A stretch of DNA of 64,000 bases from Thuidium tamariscinum (lineage: Eukaryota > Streptophyta > Bryopsida > Hypnales > Thuidiaceae): positions 13,206,001 through 13,270,000 of the forward strand of contig OX344753.2 of the NCBI GenBank assembly GCA_947034885.2, in the 5' to 3' direction. Of this stretch, positions 51,542 through 63,093 are shown piece after piece. Both the position numbers and the translations under genes were made by a program. Below the pieces are notes generated by a model. The model saw only the letters and a program-made list of their open reading frames with translations, made no database searches and was not told the origin of the DNA. Each line of letters opens with the position of its first letter. Position 1 is the stretch's first letter.

Positions 51542-51947
51542 CCACGCCGTGCTCCACTTTAGGAAAAGGGAAAATTCGCTCTCTCAGTGCTCTGTAGACT
51601 TCAGCAGAGAATCCGCGGGCATGACCCTCTGGTCGCTGCGAAATCCAACCCAAAATGCGTGAAGCCCACGCGCACCACAATGACCTCAAATTCTGTGGCG
51701 ATCTGTCAAAATGAAAAGCAGGAGTACTATCCTGAGGTAGTTTGGGGAGACTGATGAGGTAATTCTCATCTAACATGGACATTATGTATCGCACTTGCCA
51801 CATGGAAGCATTGTGCTCCGTCAGTAGATGTGATGCTATAATGCAAGCATCAGTGGTACACCAACTAGGATGTGCATGAGGTAGCGGAAGATGGTCAAAT
51901 TTTTTTTTGGTGCTGAGTCTCGGCATTCCTATCGCTACTCTCTTCAA
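51105..51947 (-). CDS. Unrecognised 280-aa frame overlapping the transposase start
   Basis: An open frame of 280 codons begins near the transposon's right end and overlaps the first 437 bases of the transposase in a different frame. Its first 130 residues are of ordinary composition, with several Trp and Cys (for example NASMWQVRYIMSMLDENYL and LWCAWASRILGWISQRPEG), unlike a chance frame. The second half is Ser/Thr/Arg-rich and includes two copies of a 23-residue repeat (…STPTQAQS…) encoded by the same 69-bp DNA repeat that the transposase frame also reads. It may be a separate accessory protein of the element, or a first exon spliced into the transposase. I do not recognise a domain. That it is translated is inference. 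Confidence 0.45.
   Translation of the reverse strand: MKRVAIGMPRLSTKKKFDHLPLPHAHPSWCTTDACIIASHLLTEHNASMWQVRYIMSMLDENYLISLPKLPQDSTPAFHFDRSPQNLRSLWCAWASRILGWISQRPEGHARGFSAEVYRALRERIFPFPKVEHGVDDEHGVDEEHETTSTNARRASTSTQGSVEAQRITCRTSRQSQFPVSTAGADGRAAEGSSSTPTQAQSVDVNRSDQRAVEGSTSTPTQAQSADDRRSDRRRQGIRKTRRNGRINPEQLSAAYDGARLVLGMCDSSTDRACDNNNVN
51251..51388 (-). repeat. 69-bp tandem repeat, 2 units, inside the transposon
   Basis: Units are at 51251-51319 and 51320-51388, differing at a few positions, with a short partial third copy after them. The period is a multiple of three, so both overlapping frames stay open through it and each encodes a 23-residue repeat. Confidence 0.85.
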
Positions 51948-52573
51948 TTCGTGATGAATTGTTCAACAGCGGAACTCATCGATTTCAGTTCACTTCCTAC
52001 TGCAACATCAATCAAAGATAACGATGACCTATTTCCAATCGGTGCAACAACAGAAGCGCTTCATGTTTGAGTTCGAAGAAGGCGGCAGCACTGTTTTGAT
52101 CAGTAGACCGTAGGGACGAGCGATAACTCCAGGCCATGCATGCGGCGGCGGCGACGCAAAAATTCCAGCCATGGGCTCGTTTGTTACTGGATCTGCCTTC
52201 CTGTCACCTCTGTGACACACTGAACTCTGTCAACAGGGCCCGCCACAGCGCTGACAAGAAAGTCGGGCAGCTTTGTCTGACCACGTTCTCCTCCACCTTC
52301 TCTCTCCCTGGGCAGCACTCATAACTGTGAACAAATTCTTTTTCACCTTCCCAAACAAATATTCGGTCAGGGTGCGAACACTCTTTGCAAGCGTGTCCTC
52401 TCCCGTTTTCATTACAGCAATCAATATCTTGTTTACAAAAACGACTGCGCTACTCTACTGACAACGCGTACATCTCCCTAACTGGACCTACCATGCTCTT
52501 AGTATTAATGCGGATGAAACTTCTTCTCCAACAATCATCTACACAGTAGATTCTTCATCGAAACGCCACAAAT
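51948..52573. other. Probable promoter/5' leader of the piggyBac element
   Basis: About 620 bases between the upstream frame and the right end repeat. Position suggests the promoter and 5' UTR of the element's transcript. No clear TATA box was picked out, and short frames here look accidental. Confidence 0.4.
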
Positions 52574-52599
52574 TGGCGCTGCCGGCGTTTAGGGGTTAA
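52574..52599 (-). repeat. Right terminal inverted repeat and TTAA target site of the piggyBac element
   Basis: Read inward on the minus strand this is TTAA-CCCCTAAACGCCGGCAGC. The first 12 bases, TTAACCCCTAAA, are the same as the ends of several non-coding TTAA elements in this window. This end lies upstream of both open frames, so the element promoter should be between it and 51947. Confidence 0.85.
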
Positions 52600-55500
52600 C
52601 TGAAGTCTTTAGCTTTGAATTGATTCTTTCTCTCCCATTCCAAGAGTCTTACTTTGTATTATTCTAACTTATCTTTGGATCTCAGAATCTTCTCCGAACC
52701 GTGGTTGAAAGAAGAATGTTCGGCAGCAGAAGACAACGTGACCTTACATTCTGGCCTCATTGGCTCCCCGCCCTTCCCTTTCAGTTGAGGCAGCACGAAC
52801 CATTTCCATTGGCCGTGTGACTTGAAGAGTGGCTGGCAAGCCTTCAGTTTTGCACAACTGAAGGCGGTCGGTTGCACGTAACTTTTTTCTTACCAATGAG
52901 GCATGGGTTCTTTTTGCATCCTTGAAAAAGTGGAAAACATTTGTTTCATTTGTGCCAAAAATAAAAGGAAACATTCATGGTGATTGACAAAATTGTCTTC
53001 ATGATGGCTGGATTCAATCAACTTCAATCGTGGCATTAATTGATGATTTCCTCCAAGGCATCTAGGGAGGCATAAGGTAGACCAACCCATAACCGTTTGC
53101 AACCCAATTCCATCACTCACCTTTGGCCCCATTTCCACCTAGAACTCCTCCCAATATCCTTCATTCTATGACAAAATCAAGGTATTCTATGATGAAATCA
53201 AGTATTTTATGACAAATTAGGATAATGTGTCAATCGTTTCATAGAGAATATCTACTACTTAATTAGGCGGTTATAGGATGTTTATGAGTTATTTATGACC
53301 CTAGTCTTTGTTTGATTTTGTAAATTCAAGGATGACCACTTCAAAAATTCATAGAAATTACAATTTTGATTGAAAATTTATAATTCCACTTGGATTTCAC
53401 TCACAAAACAAGTACACACTTTTTTAAATATATTGGCCTCTCTTGGAATTGATCCAAAGATAGTCAATTTGAAATCAACATGGTAACAAACCTATCTACC
53501 TTAATATCTTCCTAGCATGGGCTAGAGAAGACCATTGTTTGGTTTACAAGCATACACATCCCTTACTTGCTACACTTTACATATTCAAATTTTTCCATCT
53601 AATTTTGAAGGGCCCTCAAGTACTTCTTTTTTGAAATTCAACAATGCAAATTTTTTTATATTGCATTCAACAATGCAAAAGTTTTAAATTAAAAAGATTC
53701 AAAGCAAAAAATTCTACTTATAGAATGTACAAAATAAACAATTTTCTTCACTTTGAATGCAAATATTGTACAATCTATCCTGTTAAAGTTTTAAAAATTT
53801 CTTCTACACAATTTTGTATTAGTTTAGTGTAAGATTCTACAATTAGATATGCAAAAAGATGAAAATAAAAAAAATTCTCTTTGCAATAGAAATGGTAGTT
53901 TTGAGTGGTTTTTGAGCTAGAAAATGCCTTGGGACTTGATGAGTTGATTCTTTAAGGACGGGCCCATGACCACAAATTTTAAGGTTTTATGCCTTTTACT
54001 TTGTTAGTTGTCATTTTGAGACTAAATATGAATGAAATATTTGTATTTATTTTTCAAAGATGAAGTCATATGTCTACTACAAATCATATTTTCAAATTTT
54101 TTGGAGAAAATTTGAAATTACTATGAATTTTTTTTAAATAGAAGAAAATTTATATCAAATTATCAAATGTAGAATATACTCAAAAAATGTAAAATTTTCT
54201 CCATAGATGTGTACTACAATATATAACATTGTGGTATAAACCAAAGTTACCATGTCACATTAAAATTTGAAAATCAACAATCTATGGTTATAGGCCCAAA
54301 ATTCATATTGCTATAACATATTGAGATTTAGGAAATTTTTCAAATTTTCAATCAAAGTTGAAACTACACTTGATAAGCTATAGTTTATTAGAAGGATCCA
54401 AATTCATTAAAAAAAAACATCATTTTTATAGTTGAAATTCACTTGAAGAATAAATAGAAAAAAATTTCCTAAATACACTACAAGGGTGATTTGTAGAGTA
54501 AACATCTTGTTTAGAAAAGTCTGTAATACCATTATGAGGGAATTTGTATTACTATTCATTGAAAATATATTCAAATACCTTCATAAAAAAATAGATGAAA
54601 AAACATTTTTTCCCATCCTATAATATGAAGTCAAGTCATTCAATTGACACTAAATGTTTGCAACACCATTATAGTGGCCGTTGTCAACTACTCATTAGAA
54701 CAAGATTGTAGCAAAGGTCAATTCTCCTATACATAATGGCGTTGAGGCCAAGAAACTAGTTTGATTGAATAAAATTTAGAAAATTTTATCCTCTCTCTTT
54801 CTCTTTTCAAGGTCACTTTGGGTAGAATGAATTTTTTATTTATTCAAAAAGACATGATCTCATATGACTAGAGCTTAGTGGATTAGGTGCACAAAGATTA
54901 TGAGGTCAATTACTGGCTTTAGAGTGATGTTAGATTTTTTTATTTTTTTTTCACAAATCGAAATTTTGAATTTTATGTAATTAGTTCCAAGTAAAATTGG
55001 CTAGACCTCTAGGTGTAGTAAGGTTTGAATTGAATGTAGCTTTTTATTCAATCAAAAGTGAGAATTTGGAGTCTCTTATACAATAGAGTAGCCTAGTTTT
55101 TAGGTATAAAACAACCTTATTTTCCTATGTGTTCAAAATTATTTGGTCATGCACATTCTCTTGGTTGTAGAACTACAAAATATACAAAGATTTTTTCTAC
55201 AAATAAATATGTTTTGGAAGGAAAAAACTACTTTGTAATCAAGATTTCAATGTGAGTAAAGCAATGAAGCAATGAAGCAAATCTGACCCTACTTCACAAG
55301 AATAACAAGTGCTCAAGAATTGTTTCATTTTCTAAATCACTTCTTCAATATCACTATGAATTGACTACATTGTATATGGATAGATTTCAAAAACCAATAT
55401 TTTACCTCACCTTGACCATTAGAAAATTGTTTATTGAATAAAAACAAAACCTGGATTTCTCTCTTCTTAAAGCCCATTAATTTTCAAAGAGTTTGCAATT

Positions 55501-57010
55501 AAGTATTAAATTTAAAAAAAGATGACAAATTAGATTTTTTTTTAATTCATTTGTTTTTTGTTGCTCAATGCACTAAAAAATGGTAGTTTTAAACACTTCT
55601 TGGTGAAATAGAGTCACAATACACTTGGGTATAATATTTTTATAAATTGCTTATTGTGCATGTTGTATGGACCTACACAAAAGTCAAAATTTTTAGTATA
55701 AAAGCAATGCTATAGTCCTTAGGGCATCCCTATGGTTGGACTCTAAATTGGATTCAAGATCAAGCCCTTTGCAAGGCTCTCCAATTGAGGCTGAGCTATG
55801 TGATAGTGACCTATTTCATTGCAAAATGGTCAAGGCAACCCTCTAAAAGGGGAAAACACTCTTACCAAGGTTTCTAGTTTATTTCACCTTAAATTTAAAC
55901 CTCCCAAAATTGGTTTATTATTATTTAAGGTCTCACTCTCCTTCTTTGAAGAGATCTCAAATTGATTTGAGTTTGCAATGGAGCAAGGCTTATTATGTCC
56001 ACATGCGGGGGGAGGGAGGTGTCCCATCCCATGTAGGATATATGAATTTGAATAATTGGAGTTTCAATTAGTTCCAACTAGTTCAAATTCATATATCCTA
56101 AATGGATTGGAATACCTCCTTCCACACCATATGGATATAAGGAATCTTGCTCCATTGGAAACTAACATCTTGCTACATTTAGATGGAGTGAATGGAAGAA
56201 ACTCATCATGTGCGGGTTATTTAAAATAAAATTATTTAAACTAGTTCTAATTTGAATAACCTATATAGAATGAGTTTCCTCTAATGGATATGGCAAGATG
56301 TTAGTTTCCATATGTGAAGTAGAGCTCACTACATCCTCTTGGAGTGGAGGGAGGTGTCTCAACCCATGTGGAACACCTTCTCCTACTCTAAAAAGATATA
56401 GGGAGTTCCACTTTTTACTTGAAAATTCAATCTAAGATGAACTTGATTTTTCATCTTTGGGGGGACAACAAAAGTCTCATTTTTTGTAAATGAAATAGCT
56501 TGTAACTACTTCATTTTTTTTTTAAATTTGAAATTGGATGGTTAGCTGGGGATTTATACTTTAACATTGGGGTCCAAAGTACAATCAAACCCCTTACTCG
56601 GCTACAGCCAAGGCTCAACATTTCCTCGTCTCTTCAAGAAATTGGCCATGACTGGACATTTTTTGAGCCCTATCTTGCGTGTTGTGGAGTATTGATTGTC
56701 ACCCGATCCAATCAAATACCCAGTCTGCACCTTTGGCCGAGCAACTATAGTAATACTTTTGGATGAAATATTAGAGGGGTTACTAGGGTGAAGCTATTGT
56801 TGTAACTAGATAACCTTGTACTTAGGCTTCCAATGGAATGTTTCGAGAGTTTGTAGTTTTATGCAAGAATTAACAATAAGCTAAGACTTGTAAATGTATG
56901 CCCTATACAGATGATAAATCTACAGACATGCCTTCTTTCTATACATTGTCTCCTTATATTTGAGCCATAAAGTTATGTACAAGCAAAGGAACAATAAGAA
57001 CATAGAGCTG
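52600..57010. other. AT-rich intergenic DNA with foldback region
   Basis: 52600-53140 is somewhat GC-richer with short overlapping minus frames of no known family; 53140-57010 is AT-rich. Holds only the foldback 55985-56385. Confidence 0.5.
55985..56385. mobile_element. Foldback region with two hairpins, about 400 bp
   Basis: Hairpin 1 pairs GGATATATGAATTTGAA (about 56036) with TTCAAATTCATATATCC (about 56084). Hairpin 2 pairs GAAACTAACATCTTGC (about 56158) with GCAAGATGTTAGTTTCC (about 56294). GGAGGGAGGTGTC recurs near both outer edges as a direct repeat. Probably a complex MITE; ends not fixed. Confidence 0.55.
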
Positions 57011-57014
57011 TTAA

Positions 57015-59612
57015 CCCCTAAAGGTTTTTATCTTACTATGTTTTCACAAAAAAAACACTCCAAAAATGCCATTTCTAGTACAAGTACCAATTTTTAGAGA
57101 AAGAAATTTTTTTGGATACATGTAACTATATGATTTTATAATAAATTGGTTTGAGAAGATTTAGAAAAAAATTCATAAATTTCTACCATGTAGATTGCAA
57201 AATATGAGCATTTGAATTGACAAATTTTTTTTTTCACCCTACTAAAAATTGGGCGGCTACACTTCAAATGGCCAAATTTGTATGAAAAAATGTTCAAAAT
57301 GGTGGTTACTCTTTGGATTTGTTCTTCAAAGCAAGTTGAATACATGCTTGAAAATTTTCAAAACATTTGAAACTGTTCATCATATAGGAAAAAATAATAA
57401 ATAAATAAAAGTAGAATGGGATCCAAAATACTGAATTATTAACAATTTATTTATGGAATTGAAAAATGCCAATCCCAATGGATGTTATGTTATAATACAC
57501 AACCTACACCTAGTATTTTTTTCTTAAAAAATTCAAAAATGAATTAAATAAAGGATTTCAATTTTTTTTTGTAGAATAGAAATTTTATAACTACCTATAA
57601 ACTATCCCAAACTAAAATTTCTCATAATGTTTGATTCAGTGATCAAAATGGAATGATTCAAAGCTTTACACTAAGATATACATGAAAAAACAATTTCAAA
57701 TTTTTATTTCTTCAAAAAAATAATTAAATTTTTTTTTGTTGCGAAGGCTACTTATTGAGCAATGCATATTACATATCAATTATCAAACAATAACTTTTCA
57801 ATTATGTAGTCAAAAGTTATGAGAATTTTTGGGCCTTAAAGATACTCCTTGGAAAAACATTGTTTGAAAATTTCAAAGAAAAAAATAAAAACTCCCTTCA
57901 AAGTGAAATGCTTGAAATTCTTGGGGAATAAACTCTAGTGGGTCACACTAGATTCATATGGGGTTTTGTAATCCTTATGTAATTTATGCCTAGGGTTACA
58001 ATTCAAGTCAAATTTCTTGATGGGTTGTTGATTTATTGTGGTGATTGTGCTAATTGAAGATTTTTTGATTGCGCCTAGCTACCACCGATGTCCTTGTAAG
58101 CTTTGTGGTTTAGGGTGCGCTAAATTTGTTGCTCCTGGTAAGTTATATATCTTTAATGCCTATCTTTGATTTGCTTTCAGTTCAAGATTCAGGTTGCATT
58201 CTTGTACATGTTATTGGTTTAAAGCATTTTTTAGGGTTTTAATTTTGATTTCATATATGCAATGCATAGGGTGTGAAAATGGTGGACATGGGTCAAAGGT
58301 TTTGGAATCATTCTCCAATTTGTGCTCAAGGTTTAGGATTCAGGTCAAATTTGTTTTTAGCTGTGCTAGTTCATCATGTTAATTCAAGAGCACGATGATT
58401 GCTTTCACCACCGATTTAGGTTTGAGCTTCTAGCTTTATGGTACGCTTCAATTCTATGTTGAAATCATGGAATTTGACAATCCTACAAAGATTTAGTACA
58501 ACAACTTTGGATAAGTTACATGCTCTCCGATACTTGCGTTGATTTGCTTTCAATTTCTATATACATTGCTTTTAGTTCTTGTGCACATTGTGTGGTATTT
58601 TCGAGAAGAATTGGGACTTGCAGTGCCTTCTCCTTGACAACAAATGGCGAACTGCTCCTTTTGTTGAACTCTTTGTAAATTAAGTGTAGCTTTGGAGGAA
58701 GATGGTCAAGAGTGCCTATAGTGGTAGCATTCTAGTAGCATCTACCCAAGCCTTCATCACTGGATTGTTCCTCAACATCCTAATCATATTTCCTAAAGTG
58801 CAATGGTAGTTTTTTGAGTCTCTTCTCTTGTTTTAGCCGTTGCAAATTATTTAAAATCTCTAATTGCTGGAGCTTGTGTTGTGGTACATACACACGTTTT
58901 GGGGCTATCAGTTATCCTAAACCACATAGTAGACTAACAACTTACAAGGGACTGAATAGTGTTAGAACAGTCCTGAACTTAAACATATCAATTCTCTATT
59001 TTGAAATGCACTTGTACTTGCTGATTTTTTGTTTTGAAATGCACTTGACCAAAGATAGTTGTATTTGTAAATACTTTCATATTAAATTTCTATTTGTTTT
59101 TGTATATGTATGTCCTTGCAAGTGCTCATCTTCTCTCAAATTCTCACTACCTTGGATTGTATGCTATAGGGCAGTTTATGCATTTGTATTTGTTTGTTGC
59201 AAAATGGTGGGATGTATATTCAGTGCTGGTTTTTGATATGGTCCACTGTTGCATCTTATTCTTAAACAGAATTAGACATTTTCAGGTGGTGACTTTTCCT
59301 TTCAGTATGTTTGTTTTTACTATATATTACAAGTCTTTTCAGTACTACTTACTGTTTAAATGTAGAAAAAAATAGGGTGCCCCAAAATAGTCCCTCTAAG
59401 GTTTTACAAAAAAAAATAGGGTGTACAAAACTATGCATTGGTAGCTTTTTTATCTAATAATAGGAGGGAAAAAAATTGGAAGGAGATAAATACCCCCCCC
59501 CCAATCAAATATCCCGTTATCGCACATGGTTTTAAATTGTAAAGGGAAGTTTACCCCCCGAGTTGAAATTGCTATGTTGCTAGAAAAAAAATGCAATTTT
59601 GTACTTTAGGGG
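57015..59612 (+). mobile_element. Non-coding TTAA element (family P1) split by an insertion
   Basis: Left TTAA at 57011-57014 followed by CCCCTAAAGG; right end TTTAGGGG at 59605-59612 followed by TTGA, a one-base variant of TTAA. The two parts (57015-57919 and 59563-59612) make a normal P1 copy of about 950 bp once the insert at 57920-59562 and one copy of its 8-bp duplication are set aside. Confidence 0.78.
57920..59562. mobile_element. 1643-bp DNA element nested in a P1 copy, 8-bp target duplication
   Basis: The insert is flanked by TTGAAATT at 57912-57919 and again at 59563-59570. Its ends are short imperfect inverted repeats: CTTGGGGAATAAACTC at the left and, inverted, CTCGGGGGGTAAACTT at the right. 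Eight-base duplications are typical of hAT-like elements, but no transposase is visible. The inside is T-rich on the plus strand, with chance-like frames at 58814-59236 and 59094-59375. It may be a non-autonomous element carrying unidentified sequence. Confidence 0.72.
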
Positions 59613-59616
59613 TTGA

Positions 59617-61002
59617 TAAATTGTCATTCAACTTATTCAATGAATTCAAATTCTAACTTGTATACATATGCTGAAGTAAGGTGTAGGAATTCAAAATACA
59701 ACCTAATAGTGCCATTAAAAGAATATTTGGTAATGTGTAGTTTAATTATTATTATTTGTAATGCAAAATTAGCATTGCAATCTTACACAATTTTAATCAA
59801 GCATACCAATTACCAAAGTTCAATTTCAAAGAATCTAAAACTTTACTTTTAGAGAATTTTCTAAGGTACATAAGTACATTCATGAGAAGTGATTGAGAAC
59901 CATTGGTGGTGATTTTTCAAGATTTAATATCAAAGACATGTAGAAAACATCTACTTAAAGGCACATCTTTTCTTTCAAAATATATTTTAAAAAATCAAAT
60001 TTATAAGATGCAGGTTCAATGTTACTATGTTAGGAGGTCACATGTCCAAAGTTTGTAGAATGGATACCTTTATATTAGAACTAGAATTTATATTAGAACT
60101 AGAATTTATATTAGAACTAGAATTTATATTAGAACTAGAATTTATATTCAACCCTAACGTTAAAACTAGCCTTGTACCATGGACTATAACTATACACATT
60201 ACAAAATGTGGGCCTTGTGGAGGGCCTTTCCAATTTTGGCAAATTTGCAAATGTACAAAAGAAAAATTATATTTTAAGAATGATTAAGAAAATAATTTTT
60301 TGATTGAAAATCCAATAGAGCACACAAGCTCACTTTCATTGATAGGATCATATGCGAGACATTTTGGGCTAATTATTTTCTAGGTTTGATTATTTTTCAT
60401 GCAAGAAATAACCTTCTCATAGCTTGAAAAGTTGAAATTTTCTCTAATGAATTACTTAGCCAAAATCTAATTAAAATGTATAGATATCTATTATTATAAA
60501 ACTTGATATTATACAATATTCTAGCATTGAACTACATGTGATGAATTTGAATTTTTTTAGATTTATTTTGAAGGAAAAAATGTGTTTTTAGAATTGAGAT
60601 GCTTTCTACATATCTTTGCAACAAAAATTTGAAAATTCATCACCAATGGTTCTCAACCAATCATCATGTAAACTCATGAAATGTACCCTAAGAATTCACC
60701 TAAATTAGTCTTTTTGATTCTTTGAGATTGAAATTAGATATGCTTGACCAAAACTGTGTCCATATGCAATGTTAATTTTACAGTACCAAATTTTTTTTGG
60801 ATTGCACAATAGACAGCTTGTAAGAATAGTATACCCCCATCAGCTGCCCATTGCACTTCATGGGATAAGAGTACAAACAATGCTATGCAAAAACCTCTAG
60901 TTAATTAAGTTAGTTCACTATCAGTCAATGGAATTGGGAAAACCCCCATTGAAAACATTGGAAAAACCTTGGTGAAAAAATGTATAAAATTTCTATACAG
61001 AG
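59617..61002. other. AT-rich intergenic DNA
   Basis: Nothing beyond the 18-bp tandem repeat at 60069. Confidence 0.6.
60069..60148 (+). repeat. 18-bp tandem repeat, about 4.4 units
   Basis: Unit TTTATATTAGAACTAGAA, four perfect copies plus a partial. It keeps an 86-codon frame open with a repeated FILELE, and an opposite-strand frame with NSSSNI; both are consequences of the period being a multiple of three. Confidence 0.93.
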
Positions 61003-61004
61003 TA

Positions 61005-61268
61005 AGGTAGGTACACCCAAAAGCGCTACTAACTTTAAAGTGCCATCTACAATGCACATACATTTCCAAAATCAGTCATGTACAAGGACTATAGATGGCA
61101 CTTTCAGAAATAGACTTTGACTGTTAATAACTTTTGCATACAATATCCAAATCCTACATTTTTTGGTGCATTGGAATGTGCTTTCACTTTCCAACAAGAC
61201 TATATGAAAATTTGAACAACCTAATAATAGTAACTATCAATAAGTGGCGTTTTGGGGTGTACCCACCT
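61005..61268 (-). mobile_element. TA-flanked MITE family M5, copy 5, 264 bp
   Basis: TA at 61003-61004 and 61269-61270; ends AGGTAGGTACACCC and, inverted, AGGTGGGTACACCC. Same orientation as copies 1 and 2. Confidence 0.83.
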
Positions 61269-61410
61269 TAAAAGGCACAAAGCAAGCCAAACTCGGTAAG
61301 GCTTACTTGAAAAATTGGTTCAACTAAAGACTATCAATTTTGTGTAGAAAATAAAAAATTTCAGGTTGAGTGAGGGGGTCACTCAATTTACCCTGGCCTA
61401 GTTCAATATG

Positions 61411-61583
61411 CATAACATTCAATAGCAGCCTGTCACATTACCTCCCAGCGGATGAAATGGTGTGGAATATTCCACACCATTCAGTAACTAAAATTGCAAA
61501 CTTTAAGAAATGTCAGATGAAATTAGGTGATGGGGACTTCACAAAGGGAAAGGCAGTTGTTCTATGGGCTACTGAATGTTATG
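61411..61583. mobile_element. MITE family M2, copy 2, 173 bp
   Basis: Ends CATAACATTCAATAGCA and, inverted, CATAACATTCAGTAGCCC. Relative of 2769-2966. A short palindrome GGTGTGGAATATTCCACACC lies near 61460. Confidence 0.65.
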
Positions 61584-62809
61584 TGGGAGTTGGAGAAAAA
61601 CAGCTGGTTAAATTAGAAAAATCCCTGACGCGGCTGAGTGGAGTAAACTCAAGCTCAAAGACCCGCCATGGCAGAAAATATCAGTCAGTCGTGTTTCCAA
61701 TTGCGGACATTTCTGACTCCAACAAATCATAAACAAAGTGCGATTTGTAATTAACACACGTGTTCATTTGACTCCTCCCTGTCAACCTGAAATGAAAAAG
61801 ATGGAGAACGCTGTCTTTTGCTTTGAACCGAAGTAAGGTACCTTACCCAGTTCAGGCTGGAGTTTCAGCTCACAAATTCCAACAACTTCAATTTTATTTG
61901 CAAGATCTTTTTGACGCCGAAGCTGAAGAGCCAGGTGAGCATTCCATCCGGACTAACTTAAACTATCGACCCCACTCACTCAGCCATGCCAGCAGATCGA
62001 TCGGATGATACCACCCAACCCCCATTCACTTTCTCGCCCGTTTCATGGAGAAAAATCAAAGCGGAACATACGCGCAAGTTGGAAATGAATCCTGTCAACT
62101 TGAAAAAGCGGTCCTTGCAATTCCAGGAAACGAGTAGAATTGGCGATGCCAATTAAAAGAATTGAATATGATACAGTTCTGGGCAGCTAGCTAGCAGCAG
62201 CATCGATCCTTCAAAGATTCCATCAATTGTCCGCAAAAGGGTACTGTACTATACATCGATCTACAGTGAAAATCATCCTTGACTGACGCAATCGATCTCA
62301 CAATGAGAAATTGATTTCTCCGCGGGTGCCTGGGTGTCGAACTGTCGATCATATGTGCCCCACGCCAACTCGATCGATCACCGCGCAGTCACTGTAGACC
62401 TGAATATCTGTAACAACTCTGATTTTTGGAGATCCGGGCGGGCTCCGGCCGTCACTGTTGCAGATTGTTTTCCCGGCTCTCTCAAAGTGTCAATTGGCAT
62501 CAACCCGCTTGCGTGCGTACAACTGGATGGGTTTCCCGTTTCCTCTCTCCCCGGCCCGGTTGAAGAATCTCCTCAAACCAGGTCCGTCACGAATCGACAG
62601 GTTTCAAAACACTCTGGAATTGGTTCACACCACCGGGCCTGCGGAAGCCGGTGACTGGTTCGATTCTGGCCACTTGTGGGGAGCCGGACGCTTGGCATTG
62701 ACAAAAGCGGCACTTCCAGTGGATGCCGTGTGGAAAAGGTTTGAAAGGTTTGCCATGAGTGGAAGTTTGCTCAAAAAGCAAGGAATCAATGTTGTGAACT
62801 TTGGCATGA
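61584..62809. other. GC-richer patch of unknown nature
   Basis: About 1.2 kb of GC-richer sequence, rich in GATCGAT-type motifs near 62200-62400. Plus frames at 62334-62654 and 62458-62826 overlap in different frames and neither has a recognisable domain. It could be an unrecognised exon, a promoter region or a decayed gene. Confidence 0.4.
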
Positions 62810-63093
62810 ATGGCGAATTTAATTAAAATGGAGGTATTTCATATGCCATTTTTCAGACTACGCAAATTAAACTTCAAACTAACATGTAGGATTTATACAC
62901 ACTTCAAAAATCTATCATTGATTTAGATTTCAGAGTATATGGTTTGAAACACACTAGACAGGTATAGATTTTTGACATCTAGGTTGTGTATGGATTTCAA
63001 AAATATGTGACTCATTTACATTTCAGACCATGTGATTTGAAATATGAAAGTGTTAAAGTAATAGAATTTCGCCATTTTAATGAAATTCACCAT
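62810..63093. mobile_element. MITE family M4, copy 2, about 284 bp
   Basis: Ends ATGGCGAATTTAATTAAAATGG and, inverted, ATGGTGAATTTCATTAAAATGG; same interior motif style as 10494-10803. Confidence 0.7.

Larger units (their letters stand above)
47508..52595 (-). mobile_element. piggyBac-superfamily DNA transposon, apparently complete, 5088 bp
   Basis: The element is bounded by TTAA at 47504-47507 and 52596-52599, the target duplication typical of piggyBac. Its ends are inverted repeats: the left end reads CCCTGAAACGCCGGGCG and the right end, read inward, CCCCTAAACGCCGGCAG. With TTAA included, 18 of 22 positions match. A small subterminal inverted repeat (AAACGCC at 52561 against GGCGTTT at 52584) lies just inside the right end. 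The element is visibly GC-richer than its AT-rich surroundings. It carries a transposase frame (48512-51541, minus), an overlapping upstream frame (51105-51947) and about 1 kb of non-coding sequence (47508-48511) downstream of the transposase. No insertion interrupts it. Intact frames and ends suggest recent arrival, but activity cannot be judged from one copy. Confidence 0.9.
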
